Assembly (NCBI RefSeq): GCF_900110685.1
Contig: NZ_FOES01000020.1
Location: forward strand, 1 to 46,877
DNA length: 46,877 nucleotides
Source: Piscibacillus halophilus
GTDB taxonomy: Bacteria > Bacillota > Bacilli > Bacillales > Alkalibacillaceae
Reading direction: 5' to 3'
Positions 8,575 through 16,525 of the stretch are shown here, piece by piece. The notes beneath the pieces were generated by a model. It saw only the letters and a program-made list of their open reading frames with translations. It ran no database searches and was not told the origin of the DNA. Both the position numbers and the translations under genes were made by a program. The number at the start of each line of letters is the position of its first letter. Positions within the stretch are counted from its first letter, which is position 1.

Positions 8575-9813
8575 ATGAACAAATGGGTTGAAGATTTTTT
8601 ACAAAAGTTAAATTTAGTTGATGATATGGACCAGCCAGAAGGGTTTTCTCGCTTAGGATATTCGGATCTTGAAACCGAATCCATTGATGTGTTCAAGGCA
8701 GAAGCTGAGCGATTAGGCTTAACGGTTCGAGAAGATCAAGCCGGGAATGTAATGGCACGATGGGAAGGAACAGATGAACACCTGCCGATTGTGTCATCTG
8801 GTTCCCACGTGGATACAGTGAATAACGGTGGAGGTTATGACGGTGTTGCAGGTGTGCTGTGTGCGTTAGGTGCCGTTAAATATTTAAAAGATGAAGGATT
8901 CACTCCTAAACATCCCGTTGAAGTCATCGTGTTTCGCTCTGAGGAATCTGCGAGATTCGGAATATCTACGATCGGCAGTAAGTCGATGACAGGATTACTA
9001 GATTTAGATATTGGTTCGGTTAAGGATGCTGAAGGAACGACCATTCAAGAAGCTGTTGAATCTTGTGGTTATGAATGGAATAAAATTAAACAAGCTGAAA
9101 GAGCTAAAAGTGAGCTTAAAAGCTTCTTAGAACTCCATATCGAACAAGGGACTCACATTGAAGATCATCAAAAAGATTTTGGAGTTGTAAGAGGAATCGC
9201 CACACCGATTAGATTATTGATTAAGGCAATCGGTCAAGCGGGTCACACAGGCACGACACCGATGCATAAGAGAAAAGATGCGTTTGTGGCCATAGCACCA
9301 TTAGTCTCTTTTGTGAATGAGTATACGACCAAGCTTAATGAAGAACAGGATACGCCAGTTGTGGCGACCGTTAGTACGGCATCGGTTAACCCGAACGCTA
9401 TGAATGTAATTCCAGGAGAAGTTGAGCTTGGGATCGATATACGAAGCGTGGATAATTCATTAAAAGAACGCGTAAAAACCGTGATTCAAGAAAAATGTAC
9501 AGAATTAGGACAACGGTTTGGTGTTGAAATTGAGGTTGAAGAATTAGTCAATAATGATTCCGTTTTATTAGATGAATCATTACAAGAAAAATTAGTCAGT
9601 ATGGGGCACACATTAGGTTATGAACCGCATTTGATGGACAGTGGCGCTGGTCATGACGTGATGAACATGGCAACACGTTGGCCGTCAGGGCTTATCTTCA
9701 TTCCTTGTCAAGATGGGTTAAGTCATCACCCCGCCGAGCATGCCACCATTGATGATTTAGTCAAAGGGGTCCATTTGATCTCACAATATTATAAGCAAGA
9801 AGCAGGTGAGTAG
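8575..9813 (+). CDS. M20 family hydantoinase/carbamoylase-type amidohydrolase (N-carbamoyl-L-amino acid hydrolase or allantoate amidohydrolase-like)
   Basis: The sequence GSHVDTVNNGGGYDGVAGVLCALG, the RSEESARFG block, LHIEQG and GAGHDVMNMA are typical of the carbamoylase branch of M20. This branch hydrolyses N-carbamoyl amino acids, ureidoglycolate/allantoate-type ureides or related amides using two metals. The ATG at 8575 follows AGGAG by 9 bases; a TTG one codon earlier is less likely. The product has 412 residues, the usual length. As the third M20 enzyme of one operon it suggests stepwise breakdown of a compound carrying several amide bonds, or a broad salvage function. Confidence 0.85.
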   Translation: MNKWVEDFLQKLNLVDDMDQPEGFSRLGYSDLETESIDVFKAEAERLGLTVREDQAGNVMARWEGTDEHLPIVSSGSHVDTVNNGGGYDGVAGVLCALGAVKYLKDEGFTPKHPVEVIVFRSEESARFGISTIGSKSMTGLLDLDIGSVKDAEGTTIQEAVESCGYEWNKIKQAERAKSELKSFLELHIEQGTHIEDHQKDFGVVRGIATPIRLLIKAIGQAGHTGTTPMHKRKDAFVAIAPLVSFVNEYTTKLNEEQDTPVVATVSTASVNPNAMNVIPGEVELGIDIRSVDNSLKERVKTVIQEKCTELGQRFGVEIEVEELVNNDSVLLDESLQEKLVSMGHTLGYEPHLMDSGAGHDVMNMATRWPSGLIFIPCQDGLSHHPAEHATIDDLVKGVHLISQYYKQEAGE

Positions 9814-9815
9814 TT

Positions 9816-11120
9816 GTGCGTAAGGTTCGAATCGGAGTCATTGGACCTGAGGATTCGGTCAAACAAACATTAAAAATTTCAGATTCTTATAAAGATTTGT
9901 ACGTTAAAGCATTTCCGTATGATACGACAGAAATGACTAGAGAAATTATCAAAGAACACGGACAATCCATAGATCAGTGGATGTTTTCAGGACCTGTACC
10001 TTATGATTTCGCAATCAAAGAAGGACTCATACGACATGATCAAGGAACTTATGCGACTTTGCATGGGTCAAGCTTATTAAGTGTTTTACTCTATATCAGT
10101 TTAAAAAATGAGGACAATATTCGTTCTGCCAGTTTAGATTCAATTGAACAAGATCAACTAGATTCTATTCGTTCTGAAGGGATTAACCATATTACATTTC
10201 ATCGATATGAAGCTAACGGTTATGTTCCAAAGGAAAAATTAATCGACTTTCATATAAAGAAATATGAGAGCGGGGAAGTCGATGTAGCGATCACAGCCAT
10301 TCATTCAGTCTACCAAGCCCTTTTAGAGTATGGGCTTCCGGTGTATCGGATCAAACCTTCTGAACTATCGGTTAGACTGGCATTTGATTATTTAAGGCAA
10401 CGCGCTTATGCGATGTCATACCGAAAAAAACAATTTGTCATGGTTGGATTTGAGGTTTGTTATTCAACTGCGATTGAAGAAGGGTTTGTCCCATATAAAA
10501 TTCAACATCAAGAGCTTGAAGTCAATCGTGTATTACTCAAGTTTTCGGAAAAGATCAATGGTTCATTCGCTAAAGTTGGTAGTGGTAAATATTTTATTTA
10601 TACCACACGTGGTGACATTGAACTTTTTCAAGATGAACAATCGATTGAAGAATTAACTGAGCATATCTTTTCACAAAGTCAGTTGAATGTACGTGTTGGA
10701 ATCGGTTATGGACATACAGTATTCGAAGCAGATGAACATGTGCATATGGCTTTTGATTATGCAAGGAATGATTGTCATCATCACATTATCTTAGTCAATG
10801 AAGATAAGGAGGTGGTTGAGCTTCGCGACTCGTCTAAAACGACTTATGGACAACGTTTCTCAGCGGAAAATTGGGAAGAGAAGTATAGCGATTTAGGCAT
10901 TAGTCCATCTCAGCTTTCGCGAATATATTCCTTATCGAAACATTATGAAAAAGATGAAATGACAGCACAAGAGTTGGCTGTGTGGATACAAAGTACCGAG
11001 CGTAATGCTCGACGAATTTTAAACGAGTTAGAACGAAGTGGTCTTGCACAAATCGTTGGAGAGGAATCAGGTCAGCGTGGTCGACCGAAGAAAGTCTATC
11101 AATTGCAAGATCCGTTTTAA
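9816..11120 (+). CDS. Transcriptional regulator: sensor domain, degenerate GGDEF/GTP-cyclohydrolase-III-like domain, C-terminal winged helix
   Basis: This 434-residue protein starts at GTG with AGGTGAG 6 bases upstream, 2 bases after the previous stop. Residues 1-190 form an alpha/beta region (IGVIGPEDSV start) like a ligand-sensing fold. Residues about 200-355 contain FSEKINGSFAKVGSGKYFIYTT and VRVGIGYGHTVFEADEHVHMAFDYAR, which resemble the nucleotidyl-cyclase/GGDEF/GTP cyclohydrolase III fold but lack an obvious GGDEF signature. Residues 365-434 hold a helix-turn-helix (MTAQELAVWIQSTERNARRI), then GQRGRPKKVYQL. Inserted within the operon, it most likely controls it, perhaps through array A. 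The domain reading is by eye. Confidence 0.65.
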   Translation: MRKVRIGVIGPEDSVKQTLKISDSYKDLYVKAFPYDTTEMTREIIKEHGQSIDQWMFSGPVPYDFAIKEGLIRHDQGTYATLHGSSLLSVLLYISLKNEDNIRSASLDSIEQDQLDSIRSEGINHITFHRYEANGYVPKEKLIDFHIKKYESGEVDVAITAIHSVYQALLEYGLPVYRIKPSELSVRLAFDYLRQRAYAMSYRKKQFVMVGFEVCYSTAIEEGFVPYKIQHQELEVNRVLLKFSEKINGSFAKVGSGKYFIYTTRGDIELFQDEQSIEELTEHIFSQSQLNVRVGIGYGHTVFEADEHVHMAFDYARNDCHHHIILVNEDKEVVELRDSSKTTYGQRFSAENWEEKYSDLGISPSQLSRIYSLSKHYEKDEMTAQELAVWIQSTERNARRILNELERSGLAQIVGEESGQRGRPKKVYQLQDPF

Positions 11121-11143
11121 ATTAACAAGGGGAGAGTGAGAAC

Positions 11144-12649
11144 ATGGAGAATCAAAACAAAGGTTTCTTAGGTGCTGTTGAGCGCTTAGGGAATAAGTTG
11201 CCCGATCCATTTTTTATATTTGTGTATTTAGCAGCCTTTGTCATGGTGATGTCTGCGATTGCTAATGCCTTTGGGGCTACAGTCGAGCATCCTGGCACAG
11301 GTGAACATTTAGAAATTAGAAGTCTATTATCTGGTGAAGGTCTACAATATATTACTGGGTCGATGCTAGATAACTTTACAGGTTTTGCCCCTTTAGGTTT
11401 AGTGTTAGCCATGATGCTTGGTATTGGTTTGGCGAACAAGGTTGGTTTATTAGAAACGGCCATTAAGAAGTCTATTTTAAACGCACCAAAATCTTTAATT
11501 ACGTATGCGGTTATTTTTATTGGTATTCTTGGTAACATTGCTTCCGATGCCGCATTCGTATTAGTTCCACCATTAGCGGCAATGGTCTTCTATACAGTAG
11601 GCCGACATCCTTTAGCTGGTTTAGCAGCTGGTTTCGCGGGAACTGGTGCCGGTTTTACAGCAAACATTTTAATCGCTGGTACAGATGCGTTACTATCTGG
11701 TATATCAACTGAAGCAGCCAAAGCGGTTGATGATACAATCAACGTTACTCCGGTTGATAACTGGTATTTCATGATTGTTTCGGTTGTTATTTTATCGGTA
11801 GTAGGTGTCTTAATTACAGAAAAAATAATTGAACCTCGTCTAGGAACGTATAAAGGTGATGCAGCTGGAAAAGAGTTTGAAGAAGTAACGGCTGTTGAAA
11901 CTCGTGGTCTACGTAATGCGGCTATTGCTGGTCTCGTCTATTTAGGGCTCGTTGCATTAGCAGTTGCTTGGCCAAATTCATCTCTACGTAATGAGGACGG
12001 TGGCATTATTCCATCTCCATTTTTAGATGGGATTGTCCCGATCGTCTTGTTGTTCTTCATTACGATTGGTGTTGCATATGGGGTGACAGTTAAAAAGATT
12101 ACGTCACAAGGTGATATTCCAAAATACATGGCGGAATCCATGAAGGATATGTCGGGTTATATCGTATTAATTTTTGCTGCAGCTCAGTTTATTAACTATT
12201 TTAACTGGAGTCACTTAGGAACTTGGGTTGCAGTTAATAGTGCTGAGTTTTTAACCAGTATTGATATGACTGGGCTTCCAGTTATCATCGGTTTTGTGCT
12301 ATTAACAGCGTTATTAAATATGATTGTATTTAGTGGTTCAGCACAATGGGCATTAGAAGCCCCAATCTTCATCCCAATGTTTATGCTATTAAACTATGAT
12401 CCAGCGTTTATCCAAGCTGCGTATCGTATTGCTGATTCATCTACAAACATTATTACGCCGCTAAACCCTTACATTTTAATCGTTCTTGCGTTTATGCGAG
12501 AATACGATAAAAAGGCAGGAATGGGTACACTTATTTCACTCATGCTGCCGTATAGCTTAATTTTCTTAAGCATTTGGATCGTCTTACTGATCATCTTCTT
12601 TGTAACCGGAATTCCATTCGGTCCTGGAGTCGGTGTCTATTTAAATTAA
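11144..12649 (+). CDS. AbgT family transporter
   Basis: This polytopic membrane protein of 501 residues has the AbgT opening (LGNKLPDPFFIFVYLAAFVM), the internal DNFTGFAPLGLVLAMMLGIG block and the late SSTNIITPLNPYILIVLAF segment. AbgT family members import p-aminobenzoyl-glutamate or export sulfonamides using ion gradients. As the last gene of the M20 operon it is the expected uptake route for the acylated or dipeptide substrate. A site GGGGAGAG precedes the ATG. A strong terminator follows at 12654. Family assignment is firm; transport direction and substrate are inferred. Confidence 0.9.
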   Translation: MENQNKGFLGAVERLGNKLPDPFFIFVYLAAFVMVMSAIANAFGATVEHPGTGEHLEIRSLLSGEGLQYITGSMLDNFTGFAPLGLVLAMMLGIGLANKVGLLETAIKKSILNAPKSLITYAVIFIGILGNIASDAAFVLVPPLAAMVFYTVGRHPLAGLAAGFAGTGAGFTANILIAGTDALLSGISTEAAKAVDDTINVTPVDNWYFMIVSVVILSVVGVLITEKIIEPRLGTYKGDAAGKEFEEVTAVETRGLRNAAIAGLVYLGLVALAVAWPNSSLRNEDGGIIPSPFLDGIVPIVLLFFITIGVAYGVTVKKITSQGDIPKYMAESMKDMSGYIVLIFAAAQFINYFNWSHLGTWVAVNSAEFLTSIDMTGLPVIIGFVLLTALLNMIVFSGSAQWALEAPIFIPMFMLLNYDPAFIQAAYRIADSSTNIITPLNPYILIVLAFMREYDKKAGMGTLISLMLPYSLIFLSIWIVLLIIFFVTGIPFGPGVGVYLN

Positions 12650-12653
12650 GTTG

Positions 12654-12688
12654 AAAAAATCCAGTCGTGAATCGCGACTGGATTTTTT
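12654..12688 (+). terminator. Rho-independent terminator of the M20/AbgT operon
   Basis: AAAAAATCCAGTCG pairs with CGACTGGATTTTTT around a short loop, ending in six Ts. It lies directly after the transporter stop. Confidence 0.88.
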
Positions 12689-12791
12689 AGTATGAAGTGA
12701 AAATTATTCGTTATGACTCGATTTTTCTTTAGTATGAACTTGAAAAAGTTTAGTATGAAATCAAAAAACTTCATTATGATGCTAGATTTAT
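12687..12791. repeat. Array B: five 21-bp-phased repeats with core TTAGTATGA
   Basis: ATG within the core T[TC][AG][GT]TATGA occurs at 12692, 12713, 12734, 12755 and 12776, each exactly 21 bp from the last. Outside the core the units share only A/T-rich filler. On the minus strand the word reads TCATACTAA, which resembles the CATAAA part of array A. The array begins inside the T-run of the operon terminator, so arrays A and B lie at the two ends of the M20/AbgT operon. Confidence 0.78.
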
Positions 12792-12824
12792 TGATTTAAA
12801 AGTTACGGAGCACTAATTATAAAA

Positions 12825-13087
12825 GGAGACTGGGACAAAAGATAAATAGGTCAATAAAATCCGAACGAAAATAGAGTTAGCGTAGTCAAAATGCGAGACT
12901 CCAGCAGGAACAGCACGAACTGTAAATCACGCCAAACGAACGGATGTGAGTTTGGGGAAGTTGAAGCCGTGCCCGCGGAAAGCGAAGCATTTTGACGTAG
13001 CTACCATAAAGAAGGCGAACCTTGGATGTTTAATACAGTCTAATGTTCGCCTTCTTTTATTTAATCATTATTTTTGTCTCAGCCTCC
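12825..13087. repeat. MITE-like Bacillaceae intergenic repeat with imperfect terminal inverted repeats
   Basis: The left end GGAGACTGGGACAAAA (12825-12840) and the complement of the right end, GGAGGCTGAGACAAAA (13072-13087), match at 14 of 16 bases. The GC-rich middle (about 12890-12998: GACTCCAGCAGGAACAGCAC, then GCCGTGCCCGCGGAAAGCG) looks like a dispersed intergenic sequence I recall from several Bacillus relatives. A terminator-like hairpin sits at 13011-13054. No convincing gene is encoded; a 60-codon frame here is not coding by composition. Confidence 0.65.
13011..13058. terminator. Terminator hairpin within the intergenic repeat
   Basis: GAAGGCGAAC (13011-13020) pairs with GTTCGCCTTC (13045-13054) and is followed by TTTTATTT on the plus strand. 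It could also end the minus-strand tctA transcript, though the T-run on that side is weaker. Confidence 0.6.
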
Positions 13088-13096
13088 TTGTCATAA

Positions 13097-14611
13097 TTAA
13101 GCCTTTAGCCGTTGATTTGATCTTCTAGTCTGCCAAACGGTGAATAGGATTGAAATCACGGTTAAGACTAAAAAAGTAACGGATATGGGTCTAGTTAAAA
13201 ATAAGGTCCAGTCTGGGTTGGTCATGAGAGCACGGCGTAAGTTGACTTCAACAATGGGACCTAGGATGACGCCGATAATGACAGGTGCTAATGCGAATTT
13301 GAATTTAGTAAATAGATATCCAATGACTCCCATAGCAAATAAAATATATAAATCTGTGACACGGTTGTTTAAGACGAATGCTCCGATCACACATAGTACT
13401 AGAATAATAGGTACGAGTAAGTGTGTTGGAACTTGAGTGACTTTTACAAAATATCGCATTCCGATAAATTGAGTGATCAGCATTCCGAATGAAGCGATGA
13501 AGAAGGCGACAAAGATTCCTCCAACAATGCCTGGTTCATCAACAATTAAAAGGGGGCCAGGAGTAATACCATGTACCATTAAGGCGGATAGTAAAACGGC
13601 TGTTACCGCTGAACCGGGGATCCCTAAAGCCACGGTTGGAATCAAGTCACCTCCGACTGTAGAGTTGTTTCCGGCTTCAGAGGCTACAACACCTTCTTCG
13701 CAACCAGTTCCAAACTTCTTCGGATCTTTGGACCATTTTTTGGCTTGGTCATAGGCGATAATATTGGCGATACTTCCGCCAGCACCAGGAATGGCACCGA
13801 TGATGGAGCCTATTACAGATGAACCGACTAGTGTTCCAGGTTTTCTTAAAACGGTTTTTAATGTTTGGATAGGTTTTAAGACGAAACTGACCTCAGTCGC
13901 ATTTTCTTTCTGTTTTTCTTCAAAACTTTTTTGTCTTTCTGTACGTTCCAATGACGTCATGAGACGGGATATGGCAAACATCCCAATTAATACAACTAAA
14001 AATGGAATCCCTGCTCGTAAAACGTTTAAATCAAAGGTGAATCGGGCAAACCCCATAATTGGATCAGCGCCAATGGTTGAGATCAGTAATCCGAAAAGAC
14101 CCGCAATCAGTCCTTTTAAAATAGATTCTCCTGTAACACTAGCAATGATCGTTAAAGCTAGACAGATTAACGCAAACATTTCCCATGGTCCAAACTTTAA
14201 CGCTAATTGTGAGATTTGCGGGGCGATAGTGACTAGTATAAATAAACTAATAATCGAACTTAGAAAAGATGCCCAAATTCCGATGGACAATGCTTTACCT
14301 GGTTTTCCGTTTTTCGCCATAGGGTAAGCATCAAAGGTTGTGGCAACAGAGGAAGGTGTGCCCGGTATACCAAGAAGGGCGGCACTAATTAATCCTCCAG
14401 ACATCCCTCCTACAAAAACACCAATCATCGCGGCAATTCCGGTAACGGGATCCATGCCGAACGTAAGAGGGAGGGTTAATACAATGGCCATGGCGACAGT
14501 AAATCCAGGAATTAACCCTGCAATCACGCCAAAGATGACACCGACAAAAATAATTAATAATATATCAAATCTAAAAATCTCACCGAATCCTAAATATAAT
14601 AAATCAAACAT
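13097..14611 (-). CDS. tctA: Tripartite tricarboxylate transporter, large permease TctA
   Basis: This 504-residue membrane protein has the TctA signatures: GVIFGVIAGLIPGFTVAMAI near the N-terminus, GGMSGGLISAALLGIPGTPSS, and the second glycine-rich PGAGGSIANIIAYDQAKKWSK region. It forms the main channel with TctB and moves carboxylates delivered by the binding protein TctC, driven by ion gradient. It is the last gene of the minus-strand operon TctC-TctB-TctA, 11 bp or so after TctB, with an AGGAGG site. The substrate is not determinable from sequence. Confidence 0.93.
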   Translation of the reverse strand: MFDLLYLGFGEIFRFDILLIIFVGVIFGVIAGLIPGFTVAMAIVLTLPLTFGMDPVTGIAAMIGVFVGGMSGGLISAALLGIPGTPSSVATTFDAYPMAKNGKPGKALSIGIWASFLSSIISLFILVTIAPQISQLALKFGPWEMFALICLALTIIASVTGESILKGLIAGLFGLLISTIGADPIMGFARFTFDLNVLRAGIPFLVVLIGMFAISRLMTSLERTERQKSFEEKQKENATEVSFVLKPIQTLKTVLRKPGTLVGSSVIGSIIGAIPGAGGSIANIIAYDQAKKWSKDPKKFGTGCEEGVVASEAGNNSTVGGDLIPTVALGIPGSAVTAVLLSALMVHGITPGPLLIVDEPGIVGGIFVAFFIASFGMLITQFIGMRYFVKVTQVPTHLLVPIILVLCVIGAFVLNNRVTDLYILFAMGVIGYLFTKFKFALAPVIIGVILGPIVEVNLRRALMTNPDWTLFLTRPISVTFLVLTVISILFTVWQTRRSNQRLKA

Positions 14612-14625
14612 CTTGCACCCTCCTC

Positions 14626-15114
14626 TTAGAAGAACAACCCTGTTGGAAATCTGACTTTAAGTATTTCTTGAAAAAACATATATAGACCGACAGTTAAAAT
14701 GACGGCGATGCTCGAAATCAAGATGATGTCTTTTTTAGTTTTAGGTCCTATGATTAAGGCCGTTACAATCATAAATGCGATTGAAGATATAATAAAACCG
14801 ATAACTTGAACGAGCACAATATAGATAAATAAAACGCTGAGAATCAATAACACAAGCTTATGTTCTTGATAGAGATCGATAAGCGCTTTTTTAATTGATT
14901 TTGGAGATTCGTCCTGAGCTTGTCGTTCTTTAATGAGTTTAATAGTTTTGGTTAAAACTAGTAATAATGAGAGTATACCTAGTAAAATAGCAATAATTTG
15001 TGGAAACGATCCTGCATCGAGCTGTGATTCATTCATCGATGGTAGATCGTCACTATGTGTATAAATTAATAGGGACAAAAGGATCAGTAGGAGTCCCATA
15101 ATAATCTCACCCAA
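14626..15114 (-). CDS. tctB: Tripartite tricarboxylate transporter, small permease TctB
   Basis: This small four-helix membrane subunit pairs with TctA. The frame is open further upstream to an ATG at 15153, but AAGGAGG (15123-15129) sits inside that extension, 8 bases before a TTG at 15114. I therefore place the start there, giving 162 residues starting LGEIIMGLLLILLSLLIY. The segment MNESQLDAGSFPQIIAILLG is the typical conserved TctB loop (D-x-G-x-F-P). It lies between the binding protein and the large permease in one operon. Confidence 0.85.
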   Translation of the reverse strand: MGEIIMGLLLILLSLLIYTHSDDLPSMNESQLDAGSFPQIIAILLGILSLLLVLTKTIKLIKERQAQDESPKSIKKALIDLYQEHKLVLLILSVLFIYIVLVQVIGFIISSIAFMIVTALIIGPKTKKDIILISSIAVILTVGLYMFFQEILKVRFPTGLFF

Positions 15115-15176
15115 TGTTGTCGCCTCCTTATGAAATGGATAATAGAGGGACAAGGCTGCCCCTCTATTTAAGAGAA

Positions 15177-16139
15177 TTACTCATCTGATAGATTAGATAT
15201 GACTTCATTAATTAGCTCATCTTGGTTATCTAAGTATTCCTTATATTCATCTGTGCCCATGAAGTTTACCGAAGCGCCAACATCTTCAACTGCTTGAATA
15301 TAATCTTCGTCATTAGCAGTTTCTTCGAGTGCTTGTTCTAATTTCTCAATGATTTCTTCAGGTGTACCTTCTGGAGCTACGTAACCACGATTAATCCCCA
15401 TTGTAAGGTCGTAACCCTTTTCAACAAGTGTTGGTAAATCAGGTGTACGTTCAACTCTTTCCTCTGTACCGATTGCGAGGAAATTCATTTCTCCAGCTTC
15501 TACAAAATCAATAGCAGATGGATAATCGACAATGGCAGCATCGATATGTCCTCCTGCCAATGCTTGGATGGCTTCCGCGATGCCTTCATAACCGACTAAG
15601 TTATAATTAATATCTAATTCAGAACCAATTTGTTCAACCCAAACTCTTGGAATTCCTGCCACGGTACCACCAAACTGGATTTCATTTTCTTGTCCATATT
15701 CAACAAACTCTTCTAACGTTTCGACTCCCATATCACTCGAGACGGCCAGAATTTGGTCTGATGAAGACATGGACGCAATTGGTTCAAAGCTATCATAGTT
15801 AATTTGAGTGACGTCTGAGTGATGCGCTACTAAAAGTCCTTCGTGTATTTGGCCGATATTGTATCCGTCAGCTTCTTTATCACTCAATTCCTCTAATCCA
15901 ACTGTTCCGCCGACACCTGGTACATTGACAGGAACAATGTCTGTATCGAGTTGATTAGATGCGTGATCTGCCACTAATCGTCCCTCAATATCACTTCCAC
16001 CACCAGGTGACCATGGAATTGTCATTTCTACTTCCTGTGAGGGAAAATCCTCAACTGATTCTCCATTTCCCCCGCAAGCAACTAATGTCATAGTTGCTAC
16101 CATAAGTCCTAAAGTTATTAAACGCTTATACTTCCTCAT
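15177..16139 (-). CDS. tctC: Tripartite tricarboxylate transporter substrate-binding lipoprotein TctC
   Basis: This 320-residue lipoprotein has its lipobox ending at C22 (TMTLVAC). The mature part shows the TctC/Bug hallmarks EVEMTIPWSPGGGSDIEGR (first ligand loop), NVPGVGGTVGLEEL and VAPEGTPEEIIEKLEQAL. It captures a carboxylate outside the membrane and hands it to TctAB. It is the first and presumably most expressed gene of the operon, with AAGGAGCG before the ATG and a strong promoter at 16204-16232. Its mature part is rich in D and E, as expected in a salt-adapted cell. Confidence 0.92.
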   Translation of the reverse strand: MRKYKRLITLGLMVATMTLVACGGNGESVEDFPSQEVEMTIPWSPGGGSDIEGRLVADHASNQLDTDIVPVNVPGVGGTVGLEELSDKEADGYNIGQIHEGLLVAHHSDVTQINYDSFEPIASMSSSDQILAVSSDMGVETLEEFVEYGQENEIQFGGTVAGIPRVWVEQIGSELDINYNLVGYEGIAEAIQALAGGHIDAAIVDYPSAIDFVEAGEMNFLAIGTEERVERTPDLPTLVEKGYDLTMGINRGYVAPEGTPEEIIEKLEQALEETANDEDYIQAVEDVGASVNFMGTDEYKEYLDNQDELINEVISNLSDE

Positions 16140-16203
16140 ATTTCTCGCTCCTTTATCATTTTTATGTGGTAAAGGTTTTCTTACAATTTAGACTGTTTAA
16201 AAC

Positions 16204-16232
16204 ATTATAATAGACTTACAATTGGTCGTCAA
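16204..16232 (-). promoter_or_regulatory. Sigma-A promoter of the tctCBA operon
   Basis: On the minus strand TTGACG (16227-16232), a 17-bp spacer and TATAAT (16204-16209) form a near-consensus promoter about 65 bp before the tctC start. The rest of the 386-bp gap between tctC and the gamma-glutamyltransferase gene is very AT-rich, with no other gene. Confidence 0.8.
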
Positions 16233-16473
16233 TGCGATTTTTAACTTTCTTTTAGATTAATTAAATATATGATTTATTTCATTTTGTTATAAATATATAT
16301 AAAAACGCTAACAACTATGTTTTTCGAAAAAACTGTTCATAACTGTCAATACTGGGATTGAAGATGATGTTATCAAAGAGTTATTCATAATATAAATATA
16401 TTTACATAATGATTAATAATATTGATTTAATTTATTTTTTTGTAAATAATCTGATGATTTTAATTACTTTATG

Positions 16474-16482
16474 TGATATTAT
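16474..16482 (+). promoter_or_regulatory. Possible extended -10 promoter of the gamma-glutamyltransferase gene
   Basis: TGATATTAT matches an extended -10 (TG-N-TATTAT), 44 bp upstream of the ATG. No good -35 box is seen. Confidence 0.35.
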
Positions 16483-16525
16483 GTTTTACAATTCAAAAAA
16501 ATGAACAAAAGGGGAGATCAATCAC

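Noticed and set aside
12946-13128. A 60-codon plus-strand frame
   Set aside because: It lies in the MITE-like intergenic repeat and overlaps the end of tctA; no recognisable protein or ribosome site.
13473-14654. Long plus-strand frames opposite tctA
   Set aside because: They mirror the codon structure of tctA on the other strand and have proline/threonine-rich composition without ribosome sites.
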